A DNA stretch of 64,000 nt from Corythucha ciliata (GCA_038030265.1 CM075937.1:30918198-30982197), one strand, 5' to 3'; numbered from the stretch's first letter, positions 9,121 to 20,294 are shown. Numbers and translations are program-made. The notes: generated from the sequence alone by a model not told the origin.

Positions 9121-11708
9121 TTTTTTTTTTTTTTTTTTTTCGCTGAAAGGCCAAGGAATAGAGAGGGAAATTCACAAGTTGTAAGTACAAGACTAGATTA
9201 AGCTTCGTATTATACTTTTTACAAGGACAAGCAATGTATACTGTGTTGAGATGGAACCTCAAGAGTGGGCCGGGGAAGGTGGTGTAAAGGGGGAAGGGCC
9301 TTCTTACTTTTAGAAAGAACATTCTTTCTCATCTAAAAGTTCCTCCCCTTCTTGTATTCAAGAGGCCCTTTTAGACCTTCTAAAGGTCTTCTTATCGATC
9401 ACCTAAAGTCTCCCTTGTTAGTTTTATAATCCCCTCATACCCTCCGCGGACGACGCTTCCACTTGTACTTCTTGCTCAACCTTACAACCCACCCATTTCC
9501 ACTACACTCCCCCAACCCCACCCCGCCACACGCGACAACCTATTTCCAACATCACCTTCTCTCGTCACTTCCCTCTCTTCTGTTGGAAAACTTGATTGGC
9601 AAAAAAAAGGGGGGGACTGCTATGGAAAGACGCGGAGTTTTGACTGACAGAATAAATATTATTTTTCGTTCCTAAAAACTTGTCACGTCGAAATAAACAT
9701 AAAAAAAAGGTAATTTTTCCTTCATCTTTCTCTCTTTTTTTTTTGTGTGTTCCAGGTGCGACTGATCCTGTAAACAACTTGAATCCTCCGTGACAGTTCT
9801 TTTGTCGTCGATTCTCGCCCTTCCATTTCAAATTGAAAACAATGACGCCGCGAAGATTAACGTCATGGACTAAAAAATTAGCTGAAGCCTGAAGCTAAAG
9901 CTAGACATGGTTCCTAAAAAAAAAATAATAATAAAAATGAATATAAGATCCTACTTTGCCATCCCCCGGGGAAGGGGTGGAGAAGAAAAAATGCCCCCTC
10001 TAATTTTAGTACCCTCCCCTTCACTATATTTCTCCTTTACGACTTGCTCCCACACTAACTCCCAGCTTATTGCCTGGCGCTCCAGTCCACTTCTTAGTGG
10101 CATGGCATTCAACTTTAGCTATCAGTTATTCCACCCTTCGGCCATTCCACCGCTCGGCGTGGAAAATAGTTATGAAGCAAAATAAAAAGAGCAGAAAATA
10201 CGTTTATGTACAATAAAAAGACAGTTTTTATGTTTCTTTATTACTAACTTTAATCCACACGAGTGGAGTGGGTGGGGTGACTAATTAAATTAATCTACAT
10301 AATTTTGTGAACCCGTATAATCCAAAGGCAACAGAAGGAATGAATCTACATCATTTTTATCAAGGATGTTATCCGGCTTTTAAATTGCATTAATAATTAA
10401 ATTGATAAAGATTTTATATTAACCGAGACCGAGAGTGAGTTTCCAGAAAAAATGTCACCCCGGGCTTCAAAGGTGCGCGGATACAAGTTAGACGGGCCGT
10501 TTAGGATGCAAATACCATGATTGTGGCTACAGCATTGGAAAGATCGAGGCTTGGAGGGAATGTGTCCATAATGGGTTTGCTGACTGACCAAATATTATTC
10601 ATGATTCCATTGAGGCGAAGTAGTGGAGTACTCTTCAATTATTTTTCTAAGGATGTAATCTCTTCGAAAAACATTTGGTTTACATCTACAATATTAACCA
10701 TTTCTGTCAAAAAAATCATAATTTTAAAAATATTTAATTTCGGTTAACCGGTTTTCTGTCTATTCTAGAACATTTTCAGACCCGTAATTGGCTGTCCAGA
10801 CTTTAAGAAATTTTACAGCCAACTCGTTAGTCCAATGTGAGTGATTAGCAGTATGAAATCACCCTCGAGTCTACTGGACTCAAGTCCGAAGAGAATACGT
10901 CGAAAGACGAACATGTTGCGGGGGTAGAAGAAAAAGCATTCTTAGAAGTGGAGAAAGAACAAAAACTTGATTCCGATGACGACTCCCCCAAACAAGACGG
11001 ACCTTCTAAAAGAAGCAGCTGACGAAATGTGATTTGGTAATGGTAATTTTCACATTTTCAGCCTACAGGCTTTAAAATTTGATATGGTCGTCAACTTTTT
11101 AGTGAAGATGATAAAAATTGCCAATCGTTGACTAGCGATTTTGGCTGAACGGCTATACCGATTGTGATGTTTCAAACAGAATTCGATGCTCTTTGAAAAC
11201 GGAAATAGTGAAAATTGTAAAGGTATAGGATGCGTTCCTTTCAAGCTATACGTCAAAAACTGGAAAAAGGGCGAAATGTCACTTTTTTTTCTTTCATTAT
11301 ACCTACACACTTACTATACAATTATGATAATCGTTAATAGCTAATTAAGTTAAGGAAACACAAAAAATTAATAGTGTATTTTAAAAAATAGCCAAAATTG
11401 GAGGCAACTATTGCGAAAAGAGGGGCGAAATAAGCAAATAACAAGTTTCATAGTCAAGCACCAGTTCAAAGGACTGAATCGATTGTTACCGGTAAACATT
11501 TTCTGTTTTGTGACCAAATGATAGTCCAAGGCGCTAAGATTCCTATTATAACACACAAAACCAGTGTATGGCGATTTCGGGAACTGAATTAATATTATCC
11601 AGAATATCACGCCGCAAATTTCCTGTTTTTAGGCCAAATAACTGAATTTGACCTTTACCGATTCTATAGCCATGTGGGAGGGTCGGGGAAGGGGGACACA
11701 ACGGGTTC
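9121..11708. other. Gene-free stretch
   Basis: A poly(T) run of about 20 at 9121 is followed by AT-rich sequence with pyrimidine-rich patches (9420-9580, 9990-10160). No ORF has a recognisable domain and I see no structured repeat longer than a few tens of bases. Confidence 0.5.
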
Positions 11709-11711
11709 TAA

Positions 11712-11791
11712 AGCCCGTCACTCACGTGCAGTTGGAACTGTCAGTTCAAACTGCACAGTTTAAACTGTCAGTTTGGACTGTTCAGTTCAGT
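11712..11791 (+). mobile_element. 5' fragment of a palindromic MITE
   Basis: Starts AGCCCGTCACTCACGTGCAG after a TAA, as does the intact copy at 13659 (AGCCCGCCACTCACGTGCAG after TAA). It continues with alternating CAGTTYRAACTG-type palindromes and stops at 11791, where R1-like LINE sequence begins. The matching right end is not found, so this is either the half left beside the LINE insertion or an independent truncated copy. Confidence 0.7.
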
Positions 11792-13318
11792 CCTGGAGCG
11801 GCTCCTCCTTGGCCGGTTGGAGCCCTTCATCAAGGAGGCGCTCCATCCACGCCAGTTTGGGGGGGTAAGAGGGGGCTCGACGGACGCGGCACTGGACGCG
11901 GTGCAGTCCCTCGTCGATGCCCCCTACGGGAAGTACAAGGTGGCGGTCCTGCTGGATGTGCAGAGGGCCTTCGACTCAGTGTCGTGTCCGGGGGTCTTGA
12001 TAGCGCTGCGAGATGCTGGTGTCCCAAACGACATCTTTAGGGTGATCGCCTCGTACTTCGAGTCGAGGGAGGTGCGGCTCCGCTACGGTAATGAGGAGGT
12101 GCGGGAACCTCTCACCAGAGTTGCCCGCAGGGGTCGGTTCTCTCAGCTGCTTTGTGGAACCTTCTCTTTGCCGCCCTTTTGTGGCTTTTGCAGGGGGAGG
12201 GTTTCGAGGGAGTGGCGTACGTGGACGACCTTGCGGTTGTTGTCGCGGCGCGCTCCCGGGACGAGGCCGGTCGGGAGATCGATCGGCTGTTGCGGGTCGT
12301 GGACGAATGGTGCGGGGCGGTCAAACTGGCTCTCGCTGTGCCGAAGACCCAAATGGTCCTAATGCGGGGTCGTCTCTCGCAGGGTAGCCCCCTGGTGGTA
12401 CGCTATCGGGGATCACGCCTTGTGGGGGAACGGCAGGGCCGCTACCTAGGGGTCGAGATTAACCCGGGGAGGACAGCGACCCCGCAGCTAGAGGCGGTTG
12501 CGGGGAAGCTAGAGAGGACCTTTGCCCTCTTTAGGTCGGTGGGGGGAAACGTATGGGGCACGAACTTCCACTGCCGAGCTCGTTACTTCAGGGCGGTATT
12601 CGTACCTACCCTGCTGTACGGTGCAACGTGGTGGTGGCACCGGCCCACGAAAGTTCAGAGGGCGAAGGTCCTCAGCTTGCAGCGGCCGGCCTTGGTAAGG
12701 GTGACCATGGCGTACCGGACTGTCAGTTCCGACGCGCTTCAGGTGCTGGCGGGGATACCTCCTGCGGACCTCCTGCTCGACGCATGGGTTCACGGGCGCC
12801 GCCTGGTTCAGGGAAACTTGGACTGGGTACGGTGCCGTGAAGATTGGGCAGAGCGCCTCGGTCTCTTGGCCGAGGAGTGGGGGGCCGCATGGGGCCTCCG
12901 CCTCCTTGACGACCTAGTCGTTGAGGCTGGGCAGGCGCGTTGGACTTACAGTTCAACGGGTAGGCGTACATTCGGGTTCGTGCCCGACGTTCGGACGAGA
13001 CTGGCAGCGGCCAAGTGGTTCACCCTTGAGCACGCTGCCATGCAAATCCTGACTGGACAGGGCTCGTTTAACGCCAAGTTGTGGTTCTTCCGGCGGCGGG
13101 ACTCTCCAACATGCCCTTGTGGTGTCGAGGAGGAGACCGCCGACCATGTGCTTCGTCGCTGCAGCCTCCACGGGGATCTGCGGCGGGCGACATGGGGGAG
13201 TGGAGGCCCACCGGAAGACTCGGCTCTTGTCCGAGACCGGCGGGCGTATGGCCGCCTCCTGGCCTTCTCCCGCTCCTGGCTGGAGCGAAGAGGGCTGGGA
13301 CCGGCCATGCTTGAGTAG
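11792..13318 (+). pseudogene. R1-like reverse transcriptase and zinc-knuckle tail, one frameshift
   Basis: RT domain and C terminus of an R1-type element. Frame one (from 11792; first Met 11817) carries the FGG..STDAAL block and DVQRAFDSV with the first catalytic Asp. Near 12115-12121 the frame shifts, and the second frame resumes with CPQGSVLSAALWNLLFAALL and the catalytic YVDD at 12218-12229, then runs open to the stop at 13316-13318. The thumb region has AMAYRTVS-like and AGIPPADLLLDAW blocks. Near the end is a C-x-C-x8-H-x4-C cluster (codons 13112, 13118, 13145, 13160), the R1-group zinc knuckle. All catalytic residues are present, and apart from truncation only one frameshift disables it, which suggests a fairly young copy. 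Nothing upstream can serve as a promoter. Confidence 0.88.
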
Positions 13319-13578
13319 GGTTCCCTACTCGGGCAACCCGGGCAGGGTTCTCTTCCCTGTCCGGTTTCGGTCCATGACGGAAGCCAGCATCCTCAGCTCA
13401 AAAGACCCACCTCCGCGTGGTCTCTCTCGGGCGCGGCTGGCTGGCCAGCAGCCGTGGCTAACGGGTTGAGCTGAGCGATGGGACCGACTCTGTTGCGGTA
13501 TCCGGGCCAAAGATGGGGTACAGGCCAGGTAAAGGCCTGCAAAAAGGTCTAGGTACTGGCCACATCTTAAGGAGTTCC

Positions 13579-13579
<1 letters not shown>

Positions 13580-13618
<39 letters not shown>
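13580..13618 (+). repeat. (GA)n tract at the LINE 3' end
   Basis: About 19 GA units immediately after the R1-like 3' UTR. It is either the element's own tail or the microsatellite into which it inserted. Confidence 0.9.
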
Positions 13619-13620
<2 letters not shown>

Positions 13621-13658
13621 CCCCACACACGTACAGTTCAATTCTTCAGTTAACATAA

Positions 13659-13853
13659 AGCCCGCCACTCACGTGCAGTTTTAACTGACAGTTTGAACTG
13701 AACAGTCCAAACTGACAGTTTAAACTGTGAAGTTTGAACTAAAGTGCAGTTCACCTTAACTGAGACGAAATGCCCACTCACGTGCAGTTTGGACTGACAG
13801 TTTGAACTGTTCAGTTCAAACTGTCAGTTAAAACTGCACGTGAGTGGCGGGCT
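13659..13853. mobile_element. Palindromic MITE, intact copy (~195 bp)
   Basis: Terminal inverted repeats of about 45 bp, nearly perfect: AGCCCGCCACTCACGTGCAG at the left and its complement at the right, continuing through TTTTAACTGACAGTTTGAAC. TAA flanks both ends (13656-13658 and 13854-13856), a 3-bp duplication as in PIF/Harbinger elements. Inside are further CAGTTYRAACTG palindromes, and a second inner start (GCCCACTCACGTGCAG at about 13772) gives a nested hairpin. No coding capacity. Confidence 0.8.
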
Positions 13854-13856
13854 TAA

Positions 13857-16800
13857 GGGCTAATGCTTCTAGTTCTATTCTGTTATGATCATAATGCTTA
13901 AAGAACTGTAAGTTTCTAAGAAAACTTTGACCATTCCGGTGGGATTTTCGTCGAAAAATGGTGATTGTTGTTGATGTGAAACGTGTATTTCTGGAGCAAA
14001 ATCAAGGTTTTTCATTATTGAGAGGCAAAATATCCAGTTTGAAAGACTAAATTCATAGCTGAAAGTCTCTGGGCTTACGCCTCTATTTTTTTTAGGCTAA
14101 GTTGACGGTTTTTCAACCGCCAGTTTGTGAGTACGCAAGTTCGTGATGAAAAATCAGGCTTTGTGTAGCGAAGCCTTTATTATGGGCCAAATGACCCGTT
14201 ACCTACTAGACCTAAATATCCAATTTTGGGAATTTCAAACTACAATTGTAATGCGAATCCTATACATAGAAACTCGAATAGAGGGAAACGGCTAGGAATT
14301 CGCCCTCTGCGATCGTGTCTGCTGTATCCGCCTATCATGTCTCTATTATGTGTTGGCACTTTGACAGTGTAAAACTTTTCTTGTTATTTTTCGGGGCCCC
14401 TCAAGATCTAGATCCGCTACTGCTCCGGGGCTCGGCAGATGAGTAATTGAATAATACACAAAATAAGACGACTTTGCTGAGTTTAGCCTGGTTTCTCTGT
14501 CATCCTCCTACAATTCTAAATCGTGAACTTTTCAGCGTTTGAATACACTTTAAACGGGTATTTTTAAAATACTTTTTCGCTATAAACTTTTTTTTTAAAG
14601 ATCAAAGCTTCTACGTTAATCATCTGTTTTCCTCTTGTTATCCCTTTCCACAATGGTCCACGGTAAAACGGTCTGAGCAATTACAGCTGAACTCGGAACG
14701 TTGAGTCTCACGAGTCAAAAATTCGTTCCACGCTCCCAATTTACAGCATGTAGAATCCACCGTAGCAAACAGTATTTTAAAAAAGTATTGTGATGCTGAA
14801 GGGGGGGAGGGGAATGCGTCCTCAATCCGCTTTGTGTCCCCCGTTAACTAATTCGAGTACAACTTTTCTCCCGCTTTGTAATTAGCACTTGCATTGCGGC
14901 AAATAATGAGCTTCGCGGACAATTCAGGAACACTCCTCGTTGTAGAAGTAAAAAAGTGTTACCTTTAGCTTTTTATTGTTGTTTATTTATGCTGGTCCTG
15001 ATAACGAGGAAGGACGGAACAAAAGTTTTGTCTTTAAAGTCCCTTATATAAGCCCTTTTTTCCAGGTAAAAGGAAATGGTACGGGGAGGGCGAAGCGGGG
15101 GAAATTTGCTAGCTTTTCTTCCCTGGTTTGAATATATAACAAGCCTAAGATACACTCCTGGTTTCCTGAATAGAAGTTTTACCCTCCCCTTACCCCTTTA
15201 ACACAGCCTTCTCAATGCTTGTTTCGGCGTGACTGACAGCAAAAGACTTGTAAGTTTCATCTCCTTTCGAAATCAACCCCCCGACCCACCCACCCCCATA
15301 CAGTCTCAAACCAGCTCACTTCATCCCATTTATTCGCCAGGATGGACGGGGATGGGTTGTTTCTTCGTCTATAGAATTCATCGAATGGACAAAAACGAAC
15401 CAAAACATTTTCCCGTGTTTGCCCATCTACGAGAGGAAGACCTTTTCCTACCAATTAACGTTTTCTTAACGTTTTTGTTGGAAACTGAGTGGCTTGACTC
15501 GATGGGCGTCGTCAGTGACTTTCGGTGGGTAGAGAGGGGGGGGGGCAAGAAGAGTCTTTTCTATTCGACAACCCTTTTCCCCCTCTATACCGCTCCTCAC
15601 AAGTTGTTCCGTCGCCGGTTTTGCAAACAAGCGCAAAAAGGGGCGTCCTTTTGAGTTATTAATTTCAAGAAGCCTTATATTTTATGCGAAAAGGAGAAAG
15701 CAGGTTTCTTGAAAGCAATGTAAATAAATTTATAACCTCATTGTTCAACTACGAGTGAGTGCGGGCTTGTTGAGAAGAGTGTGATGTGACAGAATACTTT
15801 TTACCCCCGTCTACTTTTTTCAACAAGTTTAGTTTAAATCAACCCTGGGAAGCCCTTATAAACATTTCATACCTTTTCACCCCCATTTCCACTGTCGTTC
15901 TAACGAAAACAGTTAAGGGGAAAACAAATTAATTTTCAATTTGAAATCATCTTCGTCGGGTAAAGCTTTTAGTAGCTAGACCCCTCAGTGCCTCACTTCG
16001 AATGACTTAGAGTACTTAGGGAGGACCATTGATCATACAAAATTAAGCCATCGAGGCAGACTCGGTTAAGAGTTGTAGATAGTGAGAAGGGTCAACTCAA
16101 ATGGACAACCTTAAGAGCCTATTGTTTCGTTCCAGAAGGGGGTTAATGAAGAAAATGACCCGGCTTTCTGTGTAAATACAAGCGAAGGGTTAATTATCAC
16201 ACCATTTTATTCTCTGCTCATTTCACCTTAATAGAATCTCTCATAATCATTTTACGCTGGTAAAGATACTTTATTTAGAAACGTCATACATATAACCTCC
16301 TCGTACAAACAACAACTAGTCCACTATAACGCCCGGTCCTTATTATTGTTGCATGTGGCTGAATTCATTTATGAAGCGTAAATTTCCGACCTCTCTCACT
16401 GCCACTTGACAGCGATACAAGCGATGCCCTTTCATGACCCTTACAGCGAGTCGACCTTTCTCCGTCCATCCAACAACCTTCTCATACCTAACGGTGGAGA
16501 GGAGGGTCAAACACATTCCGAGTTTGTCAAAATACACACTGATATCTTAAGCCTTGTGTGTGATTGTTACATCCCGTGCATGCTAGCTTCCATCAGGCCC
16601 CGAAACTACACAACGCACGATCCCTCCTCTTCCTCAGTCTCTTTCATATATAAATAACTGATAATGACGGCTTGTACATAGTAAGAGCTCAGCCAAAAGG
16701 CCGAGATAGTTTCCCTGTTTACAACACTAACGCTCACAATAGAGGAATCCCGTAATGTGGACGTAAAGAGGTGACGGAACCGGGTACAAACCCGACGAAC

Positions 16801-16985
16801 TTTCTCAATTCTTTCTCAACTTTGTTTAGCGCCTAAGCGATTTCCATAACTGAAGGTGCCGTGTAGTCGTTATCGAGACATTTCATTATAATAGTCCTGT
16901 AGACTGGAATAACATTTCGAGGAAAGCAGAGTTTGAAACGAATTCTATTTCTTTCTCTACTTCTCTTCATTTCTTTTGAAAACAC
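13857..16985. other. Gene-free stretch
   Basis: AT-rich, with pyrimidine-rich patches around 15180-15320 and a G run at 15535. ORFs up to 141 codons occur but show no domain, periodic composition or splice-site support. No TIR pair or tandem array was recognised by eye. Confidence 0.5.
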
Positions 16986-17383
16986 TGCGTTTTTAGATTT
17001 TAATGGTTCCAAGACCCTGAACTGGCAATTTCTCTGAAATTAAGGCAAAAAAATGTCCATCTCACGGATAATCAGCCTGGAAACTTCCAATTTTATAAGG
17101 AATTTGTCAGGCTTTGCGCTGATGAGGTCGACTATCCTGAGTTTCGCCGCCACAAAACAAGTCCCAAAACTATAAATGTTGTCTTTATTAACAATAATTG
17201 CATTTTCAAAGGAATTAGGGCACGAAAGTCGCATTGCCGCGGATATTCGGTCATTGAACTTTCCATTTCCTGGGTATTCGTCAGGCTCTGGGCTTTGTTG
17301 GAGCCGGATGGCATGTTGAATCCGCCACCACGAAAAACGTCCCGAAACTTGCCCTGAAAAGGCCCTAAGCTTGCAATACCCCA
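16986..17383 (+). repeat. A-type degenerate repeat block
   Basis: Monomers of CTGGCAATTTCTCTGAAATT and AACTTCCAATTTTATAAGG type. Two GTCAGGCTTTGCGCTGATGAGG-like segments (about 17105 and 17280) match the one at 5803 in the larger block, so the higher-order structure is conserved. It is interrupted at about 17384 by the TIR element that follows. Confidence 0.65.
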
Positions 17384-18250
17384 TAAACACACTTCCATCG
17401 AATCGACATCGAATCAACGTCATCATCAAGTCGATGATCGATCAAAAATCGAGTCGACATCGCGTCAAAATTGTCCCGCGATTCTACGTTGATTCGACGT
17501 CGGTGGGTCGAACAATGAACGAATTTAATAAAGTGAATAAAAATGTATTCGGGATTCGAACCCAGACAACTTGCGTTGGTTTATATTATGTGCTATACCA
17601 CTAACACTTTAAGCTATTGTAACCGATCTGGCAATTTACGTAATCTAAAAAACATTAGTTTTAGGAAGCTCAATACATGTAGTATAAGGAACTTGCACAT
17701 TATTTTTCAAAATTTGGATTTTCTTGAAGAGGGTTCTTCTACAAGACCATTGCTCGCATAAAACTCTATTTTTAGCAATGTTTTTAAGAAATTTCAAGTA
17801 GCTGGTGCAATTATGTCACGATTTGTTTAATGGAACCCAGGGTTGTGGGGTTTTTACCACGGTCTAAATTGTATTTAACATTTATTGATTCCATTCAAAA
17901 TTGTGTACAAGTCTTGGTGGGTGCGGCCGCACAAATGAGATGTACTTTTCCTGAGAGGCTGCAGCTGTCGGAATAATAGTTAGTGACTTCAACGTAGATT
18001 CTACGTAGATTCTACGTTGAATAAAACACGTCTATAGCTCAACGTCATATCGATGTTGCATCTTCATCGATGAAACAACGTATTTGCATCGAGTTGATTT
18101 CAACGAATATTTTACGTCGAATAAAACACATCGATAGCTCATCGTTGCACCGACATCGTATCATGGCTGATATATCAACATTACGGTACCGAGGCAAAAT
18201 CGAAGTCGATTCTACGATGAACTATCCTCATCAACGAAAAAACGTCCTTG
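17384..18250 (+). mobile_element. TIR element with ATCGAATCAACGTCGAT-type repeats, copy A
   Basis: A dispersed element of up to ~870 bp. Positions about 17566-18246 align, inverted, with 38135-38818. Both copies carry CATAAACACACTTC at one end, and because the copies are inverted this places the same sequence at opposite element ends, implying terminal inverted repeats. Subterminal zones are full of short palindromic motifs such as ACGTTGATTCGACGT and TCTACGTAGA. No reverse transcriptase or transposase is visible; ORFs here are short. A tRNA-derived segment sits inside at 17551-17612. Confidence 0.7.
17551..17612 (-). other. tRNA-derived segment (pseudo-tRNA or SINE head)
   Basis: On the minus strand the sequence reads a D-arm/A-box TTAGTGGTATAGCA and, about 35 bp on, a perfect T-arm GGGTTCGAATCCC with B-box. 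The anticodon arm is short and the acceptor stem does not pair, so this is not a working tRNA. The second copy of the surrounding element (38780-38818, plus strand) keeps the A-box (TTAGTGGTATAGCT), but its T-arm has decayed to GTGTGAATCC. Confidence 0.55.
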
Positions 18251-18254
18251 GATC

Positions 18255-18461
18255 CCACTTGCGGCATTTTTTCCCGGCCACTAGTACTAAGACCACTGGC
18301 CTGCTAGCCTGAGATCTCAGTCAACAAAAAACAATTGCAATCTTCCAATTTCACGGATGTTTAGCCCCGACATTGTCAATTTCTACGTGAATAAGACCAG
18401 TAACTCAAAATTTTGTTGACACAAAACTTGCATTTGCTTTACAATAATTAAGACCTAACCC
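18255..18461 (+). repeat. A-type repeat remnant ending in a C run
   Basis: Resumes A-type landmarks (CAATTTCACGGATGTTTAGCC near 18345) on the far side of the TIR element, then reaches a run of about 11 C at 18461. The flanking repeats fit insertion of the TIR element into an older A-type block. Confidence 0.55.
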
Positions 18462-18651
18462 CCCCCCCCCCTATTATGTAACACATAACGCGTGCGTTAG
18501 CGAAATCTCTCAGCTGATTATTTCAATTATTCGCCTTGTTTATTTTACTCATGAAGGTAGGAACAAGTGGAGAGAGAGAAAGGCTTTTTTAATGTAGAAA
18601 CATGCGTGAAGCCGGTTTTTCCGCCATTCCGCACCTACTGTTATCATTCAC

Positions 18652-18870
18652 CTAGAGAGGACGGGAGGGGAATTTATCACAATCATACGGGAGAATTTTT
18701 TCACTGATCATGTATAGGGATCGGACACGGCAACGTTGCCATAGAAATCCCGCCCCCGCCGGTCTATCAAAGCATAATGTAGCATCCAAGAACCTACCAA
18801 TCATGTTCCAGAAAACTTGGTTGCCAAACAAAAGGTGTCCGTCCCCGATCAAATAGTCAATGCTTTTGTT
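18652..18870 (-). repeat. Older dispersed repeat, copy 1
   Basis: The minus strand matches 52390-52500: shared landmarks are GGACACCTTTTGTTTGGCAAC, TTCTGGA.CATGATTGGT and GGCGGGGGCGGGATTTC. This repeat predates the hAT-like MITE at 18879, which sits at its upstream edge. Confidence 0.65.
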
Positions 18871-18878
18871 GCGTGAGT

Positions 18879-19066
18879 AAGGAACCTTTAAAGACGAGTA
18901 GACGCATACGGCGCCATGTTCGTTCTTATCAGTTTGATAAGAATGGTTGGGGGGTGGTTTGTTGACATCCACAAAACATCAACAAAAGGTGGATTTTACA
19001 AGACTGATAATTGATAAGAGCGAACATGGCGTCTGTGATTTTACCTGTCTGATTATAGGTTCTCTA
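18879..19066 (+). mobile_element. hAT-like MITE, copy 1 (188 bp)
   Basis: Flanked by exact 8-bp duplications GCGTGAGT (18871-18878 and 19067-19074). Ends read AAGGAACCT and AGGTTCTCTA, imperfect inverted repeats. The subterminal GGCGCCATGTTCGTTCTTATCA is mirrored by TGATAAGAGCGAACATGGCG. A second copy at 60620-60806, same orientation, differs by about five substitutions and one single-base indel by eye (about 97% identical). The 8-bp duplication and TAGAG-like end suggest the hAT superfamily. No transposase is present. Confidence 0.88.
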
Positions 19067-19319
19067 GCGTGAGTCCTGATAACAGATGGCATGTAGTAAT
19101 GGCGACCGGCTTCACGAAAAAATGCTTTTCACTCCCTCCACTTAGTGTTCCAAACTCCATGATTTTATTAATGTACGCGTAAAGAGATACAGAATAGGTG
19201 GTCTGGGGGAAGAGGGCGACTCTGTAACTGTTCCATATCGAATTTCTTGTCGGAATTCATGTGGATTCATTCATTTTCTTTATAAATCAACGAAATCAGG
19301 TGACTTTTCGATAGAAAAT

Positions 19320-19740
19320 CCGATAGAATAGCCCCTGAAACTTGAAATTTCGCGAATGTTTCGGCCAGTAAACTTGTAATTTCGCTCGATTTAGGACCTA
19401 AACTTGCAAACTCAGTGCCTGGCCGTGAAACTTGCTTAATCAAAACCTGGAAGCCAGATGCTTAAAAAACCAGGAAGCCTCTTCCATTTTCACAGATATT
19501 TTCCTATTTTCAATTTCGGGAAATTAAAAACTAGAAACTTGCAATATTGATGAAATAATGACTGAAAATTAGCAATTTACATGATGTTAGACCCAAAAAC
19601 TTGCAATTTCGCAGTTTTTAACTCCAAGTGAGGTAATTTTTGATAATTTTTTGAGCGTTTTTCTCCCATTTTAGCCGCGAATTAGCGGCTAAAATGGTTT
19701 AAACGCGAATTAGCGGAACGAGATGGTTTAAAAGATTTGA
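19320..19740 (+). repeat. A/B-type degenerate repeat block
   Basis: Monomers GAAACTTGAAATTTCGCG and AAACTTGTAATTTCGCTC through about 19620, followed by B-type CTCCCATTTTAGCCGCG and GAATTAGCGG units. Same A-then-B order as at 5.8-7.5 kb. Confidence 0.7.
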
Positions 19741-20040
19741 CACTTGGCTGAGAGTTCCCGGTTGAAGTACAAGAGGCTGAATTACCGGTGATAGAGTGTA
19801 CAGCACAAACGCGAGAGGTCCAGCGTGGCCGACTGACGTAATTTCTACTTTTCCCTTCAAGTCAAGCTTGAAAATCCGTAAAAATATATTCCATCGCGTT
19901 AAAAAAAAATCAGTCAAATATTCTTGTAGCCGCGAGGTGGGGCAGATAGAACGGGCCCCTCGCGGGGGATTTTTAGGTTTTATGGTTTATCCGAGTCAAG
20001 ATATAATATGTACACCTCTTCTGGGCAAATTAATGATCAG

Positions 20041-20294
20041 GGGGGTGATTCTGTAACTTGCAAAATTTACGTGTCGTAACTGGGAAGGAGGGGGAGAGGA
20101 TGTACCCGTTGCCTTGGTTTTTCCACACATTTGTTAAGAATTTATTAATTTTTCTTCGAGACCAAACATTCTCGCGTGAAAATTCCGCAGTTTAATTCAC
20201 TAGGTATCGTAAAAACCATGGCAACGAGGTCTATCCCCTCGCCCTTCTTCCATTTTACGACACGTAAATTTTGCAAGTTACAGAATCATCCCCC
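20041..20294. mobile_element. MITE with ~38-bp TIRs (254 bp)
   Basis: Left end GGGGGTGATTCTGTAACTTG and right end CAAGTTACAGAATCATCCCCC are inverted repeats that extend through GCAAAATTTACGTGTCGTAA. CAG flanks both sides, but the duplication length is ambiguous because of the terminal G/C runs. The interior is not coding. Confidence 0.85.

Larger units (their letters stand above)
11792..13618 (+). mobile_element. 5'-truncated R1/TRAS-type LINE with (GA)n tail
   Basis: About 1.83 kb, GC-rich against AT-rich flanks. It comprises a reverse transcriptase and C-terminal domain (11792-13318), a ~260-bp GC-rich 3' UTR ending in CATCTTAAGGAGTTCCGC, and a (GA)n run at 13580-13618. The first residues (VLERLL) fall at the start of the RT domain, so the endonuclease and ORF1 are missing. 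Protein style (QFGGVRGGSTDAAL, DVQRAFDSV, AYVDDLAVVV, MAYRTVSSDALQVLAGIPP) is that of the R1/TRAS/Waldo group. A related, heavily deleted copy lies at 61127-61440. Confidence 0.88.

Noticed and set aside
12143..13308. Long reverse-strand ORFs over the R1-like element
   Set aside because: They are shadows of the GC-rich coding strand; the plus-strand frames carry the RT and zinc-knuckle motifs.
13819..13853. Rho-independent terminator-like hairpin
   Set aside because: It is the right arm of a MITE TIR, and the sequence is eukaryotic.
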